From: Isoetes taiwanensis | Taxonomy: Eukaryota > Streptophyta > Lycopodiopsida > Isoetales > Isoetaceae | Assembly: GCA_021234155.1 (NCBI GenBank) | Contig: JAJEKV010000102.1 | Span: 124,001 to 188,000, forward strand | DNA: 64,000 nt | Direction: 5' to 3' | Position numbers and translations under genes: made by a program | In this document: positions 31,931-44,744 of the stretch, piece after piece | How the letters are laid out: every line of letters starts with the position of its first letter | Position numbering within the stretch: the first letter of the stretch is position 1 | The notes under the pieces: generated by a model | Seen by the model: only the letters and a program-made list of their open reading frames with translations | Databases searched by the model: none | Told to the model about the DNA's origin: nothing

Positions 31931-32397
31931 AAAAAAGACGTACAATGTACTTTTTGGATTCACCTCTCCATGATATCTCTATGTGAATTGGAATACAATC
32001 TCAGGAAAGAAATTCGAAGGCGTTGGCGTTGGCGACTGGAGCTCTGAGACTGAAATACAGAACTGAGGGCGCCAAAATTCCTTTTGAAAGGTAGGCAATG
32101 TAATTTTCTATTGTTCTATGTAAAGTGGAATACACATGTCCTGACTGTCTTGGTCTAGTGTATTCCGGAATAGGTTTTTGTTTCGCATTCAACTAGTTTT
32201 GTATTCCGGAATACGTTTTCCTTCGCTTTTACTAGTACTTGTAAATTTAACACTACTGCTTATACCTCCCCACTATTTTGCAGATGGTAAATCGGTTTGT
32301 TAACACACTTCCATCATCTTTTGTTGTCTCCATTTCCTCTAGTTCTGAAGAAACTCTTGGCCTGAACGTGTACATCTGATGTGCACACTTCTCTAAC

Positions 32398-35300
32398 CAC
32401 AAGGCACCCAAAAAATTAACCACTATAATAAACGATTGAAAAACCACTATAGATGTGTTTTTATGCTAAAAATTTCATTCCTAATCAAAACCATATAGCA
32501 TAGTGGTTTTTACATCTAGTACATAGTTATTCATGTTGATTTTTTGTTATAGTGTGGTTTATTATAACCGATGATAGTTTTTTACATTGTTTCTAGCATT
32601 AATGGTGGGCATTCATGCTGGTCTTTTAACATAATATGGTTGTTAAATGGGCATTGGTTTGTGACATGGTTTCTCAACACCACTTTAAATATAGAAATGG
32701 TTTTTTATATAGGTTTTCTATTACCACAAAATTGAAGTAGTTTATGGCATGGTTTTCTGTGCCAATTTAAATGCTATGGTGGTTATTTATGTTAGTTTTC
32801 TATTACCACAATGTATGTTATAAAATGGTTGTAGTTTGTATCATAGTTTCAATACTCAGTTAATCGTTATGGTAATTATTCATAAGTATCACCTAAAGGG
32901 ATATGGCTATCCATAGTCTTTGCTCATAAGGCACCTAAAAACAATCATTGTATTTAACCACTATCAACACCACTATAGATATGGTCTTTTTGTAAAAAAA
33001 TTATTTTGTAGTTTCTCCTTGTTTGATCTTCTATAAATTGTTTTTATCTTTAGAGAACCAACATACGATAGTGGTTTCTATGAGTTTTTATTTGCATCTT
33101 TATTTTTATTTGCAAAATAAAGCACAATCTATTTGTAGAAAACTTGTGCATGTTTGTCTTTGTAAAAGAAGCATTCTTCATTCATTTGACATTTTTTTCT
33201 TTCTTAGCCACATGTGTATGCCATAATGTTTGTTTAATGATTTTTGGAAAACGTTCCAAAGGTGTTGTTTGAACAAACCTTGGAACATCTCTTCCATTTC
33301 AAGATGGTGCACTTTATATGTTTTTAGAAATTATGTGGAGAATGGAATATAATTATTTGTTCTCAATTCATACATATCGGGCATAAAGTCTTATGTTCTA
33401 GATATTCCAGAGGGAAACACAAAAGAAGAGACATGTTTTTTTGTGGACACTTTGATCAAGTGCAACCTCAAGTCATTGGCAGATATTTCAAAAATGCTTG
33501 CTTCTTAATAGACAAATAATTTATTTTCGAACATAATGATTTTGTTACTAACTATTTGTTGTATCTTCTATTTATACTGCGACTTTTTGGTATGTATATT
33601 GACATATGCACTTATATCTGTTCAGGTGTTGGTAGTATGCATTGTAGCTAGGGCAATGCATGAGAATGTATATAAGTATAACGTGGTGTCAACATGGTCA
33701 TGGGTCTCTAGAAGTTCAGATTCTCTTTCTGTTTGCATACTATGCGCCCACCTGATATAAACCAGTGATTTTCAAATCTAAGATTTGCTTTTTCAATTCT
33801 GATAGTTACTTCTTACACGTTAATTAGCCTTCTCAAATGGTATGAATAGATCAAGGTTAGATTTGGTTTCAGAAATCTCAATCGGCACTAGGCTGGACTT
33901 TGCAGAAATTGGTACTAAGCTAGATTTTGTATAAATTCCCCCCTTTTGTTTGGTGCATACTCAAATGAGGGATGGTGCACACACATCCCTCATACATGAT
34001 GTCAATAGATAGTCCATTCTAGCTGCTCTCATATTTTAATTTGGTAGATGGTCCATTCTTGGTCCATTATGGTTGCTTTCATATTTTAATTTGGTTTCTC
34101 ACCTATGCCTAGGTGGAGAATACTGGTGTTGTATACGCATATTCTGGTGTAATCCAAGGGCCAAATCTTGCTCATGATCTACTAAAACTTGGGCGTATGC
34201 ATTACATGCTAAGTTTTGGACATATATTATTTGAAATACATATGTATAGTCATGATCTAGGTCTAGTGTAATTAAAGACCCACACAATGTTGTATAGTGG
34301 ATTCCCATTTTTAGAATTAGACCCTGACTGACACTTACTAACAATGGGATGTATGTGACACAGCTCATTGGCTCATTATTAATTTTTTTGTACTCATGGG
34401 GGCAAAATTCTTAATCCTTTCGATTTTGTAATACATGAGGCTCTATAGTTACAAGGGTGTTATAAGGGCGGAGATGCAATGGAAAATTCATACTCTTACT
34501 AACTTCATTGCTTGCATATAATATTCAAGGAGCACAACTAATTCTAACTTCATAGGTTGCATGTGGAGTTTTTCAATTTAGCACTCCAGATTTGCATGTG
34601 CCACTTGTAGTTATAAGCTTTCAACTTGCATGTATTTTCTTGCCTTAGTTTGGTAACTTTTTACATTTAGCTATGAGCCATTTTATACCTTTGTGGCTTT
34701 CGTGCACCTTTTGGCCTTAACGTAGTTCCACGACGAAGGGAGCACAAAAAAGGTATGCGACTTATTTTGTCAAAAGTCCATAGGTAGGCATTTCGATGCC
34801 GTACGAAGGCTTATCCTTTTAGTCATGCCAACAAAACCCCTTACGCCAAAAAGGGGACGTTGGACAATGAAAAAAGTTATACTTTTAAAATTTAAAACAA
34901 TTTATTCATCCTTTATGTTTCCTTGGATTCTATTTTTAGGCGGCAACGGCTACCATCATCATAGAGAAGGGTCAAGAGGTAACGCGATAGCTATGGCGGC
35001 CGGAATTTCTAGGGCCTTGTTATATCACGGGATCGAACTAGAGGTCTTGAATGTTAGTTATTAACATATGTGATTTTTATGTACGTACATTCTTTCTATA
35101 CTAGATGGATTCTATTTTGAACTAAATCTGTTTTGTAATTACATTTATCATTGTTTACTAGTTTTGGCAATGGTCGGGGTTCAAATCCCCCTGCTCCCTG
35201 ATTTTTGTTGCTAGTGAGGAGCTTGATGAAAGCAAATGTAGCAAGCGATATATAGCAGTAATAATAAAGATAAGATAAGATGAATTATAAATGAATGAAT

Positions 35301-35956
35301 GATGAATGATGAATGATGATATGATATTATATTGGAGTAATAATAAAGGATACTACAATATATGTAAGAATGGTTTTAGTTGACAAAATATGAAATGCTT
35401 TGAACAACAAAATGTTATTGGTTTTAGTTTACTAAACTTCAAATGCTTCAAGCAATAAAATGCTATTATTTATCATTACTGGTGTATAAATGATAATCAT
35501 GAAGCTATGCATAACAAAACCATGCATATTTAGAACAAATAATTACTAACATGAATGGTAATTTTCATCTAACACAATACGAACCATGTGCATTAGCCAT
35601 CTTAGTTTACCACAACGATAAACCACGTTATAGATCACATGAATAAAGCACTATATTAAACCACATTCACAACCATCTTGTTATACCACATAGAAAAACC
35701 ATACCCTTAAAACACTATGATATACTACATCACTTTACCAATATGTAATATCACTTTGACAAACTCTAAAAAGAAAGCATTTACAAATACCATGCCATAA
35801 TACCAGCCTAACAAACCTTACAACATAACACATTAGTTTAGCCACATATGGTTTTTAATGAAATTAACCCCCAAACACGCATTGGCTTTTTAGAATGGTT
35901 CTCTAGTCATAACCATGGAAAAAACCATGTAGTGTTTTAATTTTGGGTGCCTTGTG
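32398..35956. mobile_element. 3.56-kb DNA element with 16-bp TIRs, CMC/CACTA-like
   Basis: CACAAGGCACCCAAAA at 32398 is exactly inverted at the right end (TTTTGGGTGCCTTGTG ending 35956). AAC flanks both sides (32395-32397 and 35957-35959), a 3-bp target duplication. The first ~600 bp and the last ~450 bp are packed with AACCACTAT/ATAGTGGTT-type subterminal words in both orientations, as in CACTA-type elements, although the termini start CACAA rather than CACTA. A partial internal copy of the left end is at about 32929. No transposase was recognised inside, so it is probably non-autonomous. Confidence 0.7.
34825..35064 (+). CDS. Unrecognised short ORF inside the TIR element
   Basis: A 79-codon frame beginning MPTKPLTPKRGRW with a later stretch GSRGNAIAMAAGISRALLYH. 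Composition is ordinary, but there is no start context or domain I can recognise. Flanking sequence (33000-34800) is AT-rich and without supported genes. A short AATGA/ATGATG simple repeat follows at 35290-35325. Confidence 0.2.
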   Translation: MPTKPLTPKRGRWTMKKVILLKFKTIYSSFMFPWILFLGGNGYHHHREGSRGNAIAMAAGISRALLYHGIELEVLNVSY

Positions 35957-36064
35957 AACTCCCACCTCGACAAAATCTTTGGTGCTTCCCAAAGAGAGTC
36001 CAAGCCCTGCAACTAGTAGATTGCACCACCTTTTCAGTCATCGCCAAGTCCAACAGGAAGTACA

Positions 36065-37140
36065 ATGCCCCCTCCCAACACAACATCACTGCTTGCATGT
36101 AGCAGGATGCCACCACCTTTTGTTGCATCCCCCGAACTGACACAGGCTCCACCTCAACGAGTTATTCGAAACAGGATATCCCCACCATTTGTCATTTCTC
36201 CTGCCTCAGGTAGAAACACAAGAAATGCAGAACGTGCAGAAGAATATGAGATTCTCCACTTCACTCATCACGACTTCACTACAAATGAGGATGATGTTGC
36301 AACATCTACTCCTTTACACACAACTGTTGTGCCCCATGGATTTGCAGAGTTTCAGTCTGCTGTGAGGGAGATGTTTGCAAGAACTCCTCATCATGATGCA
36401 ACAACAACAACTGCTGCCACAATTTCTTATGGCCCATCATTAACATTTACCACTATGCCTCCGATATATCCGGATACAACTTTACGTGGTATTTTTTTCC
36501 TCTTCAAGCACACGTTTGAGGGCAAAAAAGGTCACTCCTAGAGTTGAATTGTCATCCGAAGATGAAGACACCAATGAGGAGCAACGAGATTATATGTTCT
36601 CCAGCCAAAGTTCCAAGAAATTTAAAGTGGATTTTAGCTCTGTAAGAAGAAAAAATCTTTTGGACGAACAAAAAATGAGAAGAGTTCTAAGAACTACATG
36701 CTGCTCATTGGGCTGCATTAAAAAATTCAACATGGCTAAACTTCGTGCAGTTAGAGACAATTACAGTTCTATGACAATGGCTGACCAGAATGCCTACTTG
36801 GCTGATCATGTAAGACCAGACTGCCACACCTTCTTGCATTACATTAACCGTGAACAAGTGTGTCAGAAATGCTTTATGGTTGTTCACCATTTGGGGGCCA
36901 CTAGAATGTCTCGAATATATAAAAGACTAGATTGATGATCATTGTGGGCCAAGGCAAGTTATAACAATGCATGCTCTAGCTGCTGTATCTTGGATGGAAA
37001 AATACTTCAGAGAGACATGTGAAAAGCTGCCTAACAGTAACATGTATCATTTGACAGACAACATCACAAAAAGGAATGTCTTCCATTAGGGATTTTTTGA
37101 GATCATAAAAGGGCTTTCTAAGAACTGCTGACTAAGCTAT
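36065..37140 (+). pseudogene. N-terminal half of a DDE-type transposase (relative of the first)
   Basis: Starts MPPPNTTSLLACSRMPPPF, a disordered Pro/Thr-rich head, then an acidic patch (SSEDEDTNEEQ) and the family's N-terminal module: TTCCSLGCIKKFNMAKLRAV, ADQNAYLADHV, NREQVCQKCFMVVHHL. After a shift near 36933 it continues with HCGPRQVI, WMEKYFRETCEKLPNSNMYH and a stop near 37087. A frameshift at a T run (about 36491-36497) splits the first frame. These modules (CxxxC, VCxxxF, the W...YF...LP block) precede the zinc and catalytic core found at 0.5-1.6 kb. The core itself is missing; the gene is cut by the repeat block from about 37300. Confidence 0.6.
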
Positions 37141-38134
37141 ATGAACTACCAATCAGAAAACAGAACTGGTAATCCAGTCAGCAAAACAGTTATAACTAAC
37201 TCACTGGATCACATTTTCTAGCATAAGTGTTGATAGAAAAGTCCAAATGAACTCTTGTTTGGTGCAATAGATAGATCTCATTGAGATCTTTCCAACCTTG
37301 GGTGGTTTTGCATACACACTCACCCCGGTTTTTGGTCCACTGTTGAAAACATCAGTTTTGGTAGGTCTACATGTCCTGTTTTCAAAGAATCCTACATGTG
37401 GATTTGTGGAGGTATGGTTTTGTTCGATAATGGTGTTCTTTTTTCAGTGGACTAAAACATCCACTGTTGTTTTGTAGTTTCTTCTATTGTGACATGTCAT
37501 TTTATAATACAATCCACTGTAGGAAAGAATACTTGAATTTCTACATGTCTAATAATTCTATTGTCACATGTCTTTATAGATGTAGAAAAGAATATTTGAT
37601 TCTCTACATGTCCTATACTTCCATTCACATGTCTTTATAGTAGTGGGACAGAGTACTTTATTTGCTAAGGCATTGTAGAAAAGAATACATGAATTACGAC
37701 ATATGTAATACTTCTATTGTCACATGTCTTTATAGAAGTAGGAAAGAATACTTAATTCTCTACATGTCCTATCCTTCCATATCACGGGTCTTTATAGTGG
37801 TAGGACAGAGTACTTGATTTGCTACATGTGATGCACGTGCACGATCACATGTCCTTATACTAGTATTCCATGTAAGACAAGTTACTTCAACTACTTCAAC
37901 TACTTCAACTACTTCAATTACTTACCACAACCATCAAGAATTTGATTTGTATTCCTTGAGGGGGTGCAGGACCGCTGCAAAAATGCAATATCTCATCTAT
38001 TGTCCCTTTACCCCTCATGCTTATAGAAAACTAGAATGCAAAGGCATTATGAAGATCCCAAAATTGAATTGAACTGAATTTAACTTTAACATCCATGGGA
38101 ACCAACAAGTCTATCAGATCCTCTGTGTGTGTTT

Positions 38135-38286
<152 letters not shown>

Positions 38287-38349
38287 TTGCTTTTTTATGC
38301 CTCAAATCCATTTTTTGAGCATATGCACATGATCTCAGGTCCCAATCAG

Positions 38350-40800
38350 CTCAAACATGCCAAAGTGGCTCAAACATGCCACCAAGGTGGCTCAAACATA
38401 CACATGGTGGCTCAAACATGCCATAAAGGTGGCTCCAACATGCCACGCGGGCTCTAACATGCAGGCTCCAATATGCCAACGTGGTGCAAACATGCCACGT
38501 GGGCTCCACCATGCCACCTAGGCTCCAACATGCCAAGGTGGCTCACAACATGTCACCTAGGCTTAAATATGCCAAGTTGGCTCAAACATGCCACCTAGGC
38601 TCCAACATGCCATCGTGGCTCTAACATGCCACCTAGGCTCAAACATGCCAAGGTGGCCCAAACATGCCACGTGGGCTCCAACATGCCACCTAGGCTCCAA
38701 CATGCCAAGGTGGCTCAAACATGCCACCTAGGCTCCAACATGACAAGGTGGCTCAAACATGCCACATGGGCTTCAACATGCCACCTAGGCTCCAACATGC
38801 CAAGGTGGCTCCAACATGCCACGTGGGCTCCAACATGCCACGTGGGCTCCACCTAGGCTCCAACATGACAAAATGGCTCAAACATGCCACCTAGGGCTCC
38901 AACGTGCTCAAACATGCCACGCGGGCTCCAACATGCCACCTATGCTCCAACATGCCAAGGTGGCTCAAGCATGCCAAGTAGAGCTCCAACATGCCACCTA
39001 GGCTCTAACATGCCAAGGTGGCTCAAATATGCCACGCGTGGTCTCCAACATGCCACCTAGGCTCCAACATGCCAAGGTGGCTCCAAAGATGCCAAGGTGG
39101 CTCAAACATGCCACCTAGGCTCCAACGTGCTCAAACATGCCAAGGTGGCTCAAACATGCCACGTGGGCTCCAACATGCCACATAGGCTCAAACATGCCAT
39201 GTGGGCTCCAACATGCCAAGGTGGCTCAAACATGCCACCTAGGGCTCAAACATGCCAAGGTGGCTCCCACACGCCAAGGTGGCTCCAACATGCCACCTAG
39301 GGCTCAAACATGCCAAGGTGGCTCAAACATGCCACCTAGGCTCCAACATAACAAAATGGCTCAAACATGCCACCTAGGCTCCAACATGCTCAAACATGCC
39401 ACGCGGGTTCCAACATGCCACCTATGCTCCAACTTGCCAAGGTGGCTCAAATATGCCACGTGGGCTCCAACATGCCACCTAGGCTCCAACATTCCTAGGT
39501 GGCTCAAACATGCCACCTAGGCTCAAACATGCCAAGGTGGCTCCAACATGCCACCTAGGCTCCAACATGCCACCTAGGCTCAAACATGCCAGGTGGCTCA
39601 AACATGCCAAGGTGGGCTCAAACATGCCATGTGGTCTCCAACATGCCACCTAGGCTCCAACATGCCAAGGTGGCTCAAACATGCCACCTAGGCTCCAACG
39701 TGCTAAAACATGCCAAGGTGGCTCAAACATGCCACGTGGGCTCCAACATGCCACATAGGCTCCAACATGCCATGTGGGCTCCAACATGCCAAGGTGGCTC
39801 AAACATGCCACCTAGGCTCAAACATGCCAAGGTGGCTCCCACATGCCACCTAGGCTCCAACATGCCACCTAGGCTCAAACATGCGAGGTGGCTCAAACAT
39901 GCCAAGGTGGGCTCAAACATGCCACCTAGGCTCCAACATGCCACCTAGGCTCAAACATGCCACGTGGACTCCATAATGCCACGTGGGCTCCAACATGCCA
40001 AGGTGGCTCAAACATGCCACCTAGGCTCAAAAATGCCAAGGTGGCTCCAAGATGCCAACTAGGCTCCAACATGCTGAAACATGCCACGCTGGCTCTAACA
40101 TGCCACCTATGCTCCAACTTGCCAAGGTGGCTCAAATATGCCACGTGGGCTCCAACATGCCAAGGTGGCTCAAGCATGCCACGCAGGCTCCAACATGCCA
40201 CCTAGGCTTAAACATGCCAGGTGGCTCAAACATGCCAAGGTGACCTAGGCTCCAACATGCCACCTAGGCTCAAACATGCCACGTGGACTCCCATAATGCC
40301 ACGTGGGCTCCAACATGCCAAGGTGGCTCAAACATGCCACCTAGGCTCAAAAATGCCAAGGTGGCTCCAATATGCCAACTAGGCTCCAACATGCTCAAAC
40401 ATGCCATGCGGGCTCCAACATGCCACCTATGCTCCAACTTGCCAAGGTGGCTCAAATATGCCACGTGGGCTCCAACATGCCATCTAGGGTCCAACATTCC
40501 TAGGTTGCTCAAACATGCCACCTAGGCTCAAACATGCCATGCAGGCTCACTTAGGCTCCAACATGCCAAGGTGGCTCCAACATGCCACCTAGGCTCAAAC
40601 ATGCCAAGGTGGCTCAAACATGCCACCTAGGCTCCAACATGCCACCTAGGCTCAAACATATAATGCCACGTCGGCTCCAACATGCCAAGGTGGCTCAAAC
40701 ATGCCACCTAGGCTCAAACATGCCAAGGTGGCTCCAACATGCCACGCATGCTCCAACATGCCAAGGTGGCTCAGGCATGCCACCTAGGCACCCCAAGTGG
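38350..40800. repeat. 2.4-kb 19-bp minisatellite, forward orientation
   Basis: About 125 units of AACATGCC-(A/C variable core)-GGCTC(C/A). Cores alternate among ACCTAGG, AAGGTGG, ACGTGGG and ACATAGG, so each unit holds a small GCC...GGC quasi-palindrome. Same repeat as in the tandem units at 10, 17 and 24 kb and in the foldback at 52-59 kb. Reading frames through it on both strands are artefacts of the 19-bp period. Confidence 0.95.
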
Positions 40801-40921
40801 TGACATGGCATGCCAAGTAAGCAAGGTCAAGTTTTGACTAGGCCAAAAATGAAAAGATGTCCATCTTTGGTTTTTTCATTGGGTGATGTTGGCAAATTTT
40901 AGGTGACATGGCTAGATGATG

Positions 40922-43279
40922 GTGACATGGACATGATGACTAGGACTTTATGCAAGAAATATGATAACCTTTGAAATTTTTGGTAAAGGCGTTTGGCAAG
41001 GAATAGAATAGAGGGATCTGAAGAACTTAATGCGCTGACATAAGGCCAGGACTTTGCACAGCTTTCTCACCAGAGGGGAGAGGCCAGACCCCCGGAGATG
41101 GACCTCAGAAAGGTTGTCGAGGCAGCCTTTCCTATCGCCGCTCCCTGGGAGGGCAAATGCCAATTCCCCTCCCCAGGGAGCTCAATTTTCCAATCCGCCC
41201 AGTTGAATCCGTCATTCAAGTAACACCTTCGGCGGGCTCAAAAAAATCCAAGATCCATCGGGAGAACTTATCAAACCCGAAGGCGTTCGCGAAGTTGATC
41301 AGCAGAGAAAACCAAGTGTTTTGTCGGAGGCATACAAAAGCTTCGGAATGGAGATTCGACTTAGCCATGTCGTCGGGAATGGCGAAATTACCCTGAGGAC
41401 CAAGTTACATGATCATTTTTGGCAACAAAGAAACACGAACCCTCTACATAGCGGTATTAGCGGCCACCTCCCTAGGCCAATTGACTCACGAACATGTTGG
41501 ACATGAGCTACTTTGGTGCTTCTTGGAGAAGGGGTGGTCTTCTGCCCAAAACTTGGTCCCCGAGGGTAAAGTCGACATTTTGAGTCCATTGGCGGTCGGT
41601 TCACGTTTTGAGTGGGGCGGTTGCGTCAGGTGGCGAGGCCGCCGGAGAGGACCTTTGGGGCTGAACTACTTCAGGAAGGTTTTAAGGGATTCCGGCATCA
41701 ACACCCTCCCTCACATTGATGATATTGTGCAAGATCACGGTCGAATCGACTAGGATCGACCTCCAAAATGTACCCCGTGGTGTTGCTAGGTTATTGGAAG
41801 GTTTGCGTTATGGAGGTCGAGTTTTAGTCGGTTGCACTTGGGACATGGTCAGAAGCTGCGGTTGAAAATGTGAAGCAATAGGGCGAGGGAATGGGGTTTG
41901 GATTTATCTTCCTCCCAGTGTGGCAATTAGAGGTCAAGAGCACCTTTTGCAGTAGCAAAATTGTTTGGGATCATTAGGGATGGGTAATAGATCCAAACTC
42001 TGTTATTAAGATTGCCATGGCAAGATGTGTTTAGCAAGGTGCACCTAGCTATCCGAGAAAACGACCACATTTTGGCCTCCGAAACGTAAACCCTACAATA
42101 ACCTAGCAACACACAGGGTTTACGAGGTCAAAACGTGGTTGTTTTCTTGGATAGCTAGGTGCACCTTTGCTAAACACACATACGAAGCCATGGCAACTGA
42201 AATAACAGAGTTTGGATCTATTGGCCATCCCGAATGATCCCAAACAATTTTGCTATAGCAAAAGGCGCTCTTGAATTCTAATTGCAACACTGGGAGGAGG
42301 ATAACTCCAAACCCCATTCCATGAGTTCCTATTGCTTCATGTTTTCAATTGCAGCTTCTCAACCATGACCCAAGTGCAACCGACTAAAACTCGACCCCCA
42401 TAACATAAAGGGTTTACATTTTGGAGGCCGTATCCTAGTCAGATTCGACCAAAATCTTGCACAATGTCATCATGTAGAGGGAGGGTGTTGACGCCATAAG
42501 ATGGACCTTTAAAACCTTTCGGAGGCAGTTCGCCCCAAAGGTCCTCTCCCAAAGAACCCTGGCCACGGACGAGCAACTTTCCCACTCCGGAACTGTGAAC
42601 TGACTCTGCCAATGGACTCAAAATGTTGACTTTACCCCGGGGAGCAAGTTTTGTGGGCAGAAGACCACCCCTTCTCCAAGAAGCACCAAGGTAGCTCATG
42701 TCCAACACGTTCGTAGTCAATTACCACTATGTAGAGGGTTCGTGTTTCTTTCGTTGCCAAAATGACCATGTAACTTGGTCCCTGGGGTAATTTCGCCATT
42801 CCGGACGACGTGGCGAAGTCGAACCTCCATTCCAGAGCCTGTGTACTGCCCGAACGACAAAACACTTGGTTTTCTATGCGGCCAACCTGTAGAACGCTTC
42901 GTGGTGTGATAAGTTCTATAGGACGGATCTTGGATATTTTTTAGCCTGCTCGAAGCAGGTTACTTGAATGACGGATTCAACGGTCGGATAGGAAAATTGA
43001 GCTCCCGGAGGGGGGGGAATTGGTATTTGCCCTCCCAGAGGAGCGCTGATAGGAAAGGCTGCCTCGACAACCTTTCTGAGGTCCATCTCCTGGGGTCTGG
43101 CCTCTCCCCTCTGGTGAGAAAGCTGCGCAAAGTCCTGGCCTGGTTCGAGTTGGGGAAGTATGTCAGCGCATTAAGTTCTTCAGATCCCTCTATTCTATTC
43201 CTTGCCAAACTCCTCTACCAAAAATTTCAAAGGTGATCATATTTCTTGCATAAAGTCCTAGTCATCATGTCCATGTCAC
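40922..43279. repeat. 2.36-kb near-perfect inverted repeat (foldback)
   Basis: GTGACATGGACATGATGACT at 40922 is inverted at 43279, and homology can be followed inward (for example the GGGAGAGGCCAGACC and AACACGAACCCTCTACAT words) to a centre near 42100, where GTAAACCCT and AGGGTTTAC flank a spacer of only about 20 nt. Arms are about 1.16 kb and differ mainly at CAG/CTG sites. ORFs inside (41409-41753, 42439-42720 and others) have no recognised domain and occur on both arms. A diverged relative forms the centre of the 52-59 kb foldback. Confidence 0.85.
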
Positions 43280-44024
43280 ACACTCACCCCGGTTTTTGGT
43301 CCACTATGGAAAACATCAGTTTTGGTAGGTCTACATGTCCTGTTTTCAAAGAATCCTACATGTGGATTTGTGGAGGTATGGTTTTGTTCAATAATGGTGT
43401 TCTTTTTTCAGTGGACTAAAACATCCACTGTTGTTTTGTTGTTTCCTCTATTTTGACACGTCATTTTATAATACAATCCACCGTAGGAAAGAATACTTGA
43501 ATTTCTACATGTCTAATAATTCTGTTGTCACATGTCTTTATAGATGTAGGAAAGAATATTTGATTCTCTACATGTCCTATGCTTCCATTCACATGTCTTT
43601 ATAGTAGTAGGACAGAGTACTTTATTTACTAAAGCATTGTAGGAAAGAATACATGAATTACAACATGTGTAATACTTCTATTGTCACATGTCTTTATAGA
43701 AGTAGGAAAGAATACTTGATTCTCTACATGTCGTATGCTTCCATGTCACATGTCTTTATGGTAGTAGGACAGAGTACTTTATTTGCTAAGGCATTGTAGG
43801 AAAGAATACATGAATTACTACATGTGTAATACTTCTATTGTCACATGTCTTTATAGAAGTAGGAAAGAATACTTGATTGTCTACATGTCGATCCTTCCAT
43901 ATCACGGGTCTTTATAGTGGTAGGACGTAGTACTTGATTTGCTACATGTGATGCACGCACGCATCACATGTCCTTATACTAGTATTCCATGTAAGACAAG
44001 TTACTTCAACTACTTCAATTACTT

Positions 44025-44560
44025 AACGCCTATTTTTGCATAACAAAACCATCAAGAATTTGATTTGTATTCCTTGAGGGGGTGGAGGATCCGCAACAAA
44101 TCCCTAAGCATTAATGTCATAGGACCATCAAGAAAATCCTAACAATATCCTAACATTTTGATATTGTTAGAAGGAAGGAAGTTATTGTTAGAGAAAGACC
44201 ATTAAACCACGCCTACATTTTTGCATAACAAACCATTAAGAATTGTGAGATGTATTTCTTCATGGAGGAAAGGACCATTGCAACAAATCCCCAAGCATTA
44301 AAATGGCAAGACCATGCAATATCCTAATATTATTCCCCATTTTGGATATCGTTAGTGGAACACCATTAAAACATTCCTACATCTTTGTATAATTTATACC
44401 ATTAAGAATTTGAGATGTAATTGTCTATGAGGAATATATAGGACCATTGCAAGAAATCCCCAAGCATTATAAAATGGCAAGACTACGAATATCCTAACAT
44501 TATCCCCCATTTTGGATATCATTAGTGGAACACCATTAAACCATGCCTATATCTAGTTGG
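44025..44560. repeat. Degenerate ~175-bp tandem repeat, three units
   Basis: Units begin with GCCTA(CA)TTTTTGCATAA at about 44028, 44210 and 44372, with a remnant near 44550. Each contains CCATTAAGAATTTGAGATGTA, an AGGACCATTGCAA...CCCCAAGCATT segment and CCATTTTGGATAT. AT-rich, with no coding frame. Confidence 0.75.
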
Positions 44561-44744
44561 TACTAAGGTTCGCTATAGACCATCCAATAGTTATCCACGC
44601 CATCCAATGGTTTTAATTGTATCTAATTTATCTTATCCAATGGTTCTTTCTAACGATTTGCACTAAGAATCCAATGGTTATTTGAAAACAAGATAACTTA
44701 TTGCACTTAGACGATTTGCACTAAGAATCCAATGGTTCTTTGAA
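44561..44744. repeat. Short repeats GATTTGCACTAAGAATCCAA
   Basis: The word ATTTGCACTAAGAATCCAATG occurs at about 44656 and 44709, and CCAATGGTT recurs several times. It lies immediately upstream of the ORF at 44745. Confidence 0.6.

Noticed and set aside
31580-32047. 153- and 127-codon ORFs over the palindrome array
   Set aside because: Both strands are open because the 123-bp unit is a multiple of three; the translations are simple internal repeats.
35161-35200. tRNA-like T-arm (GGGGTTCAAATCCCC) suggesting a tRNA gene or SINE
   Set aside because: The B-box-like word is perfect, but no anticodon stem, D-arm or A box can be found upstream at the right distance, and no poly-A or duplication marks a SINE.
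38350-40800. His/Pro/Gly/Ser-rich and Trp/Leu/Gly-rich ORFs across the minisatellites (also 10.0-10.6, 17.0-17.7, 24.1-24.4, 52.2-54.0 and 56.7-59.4 kb)
   Set aside because: The 19-bp period makes all frames repeat every 19 codons; open frames occur on both strands and shift with array errors.
38350-40800. CRISPR-like array
   Set aside because: Repeats are 19 bp, contiguous and without unique spacers; the context is eukaryotic and there are no cas genes.
41409-41753. ORFs in the inverted repeat at 41-43 kb as genes
   Set aside because: Equivalent frames occur on both arms and in the diverged 54-56 kb copies without frame conservation or known motifs.
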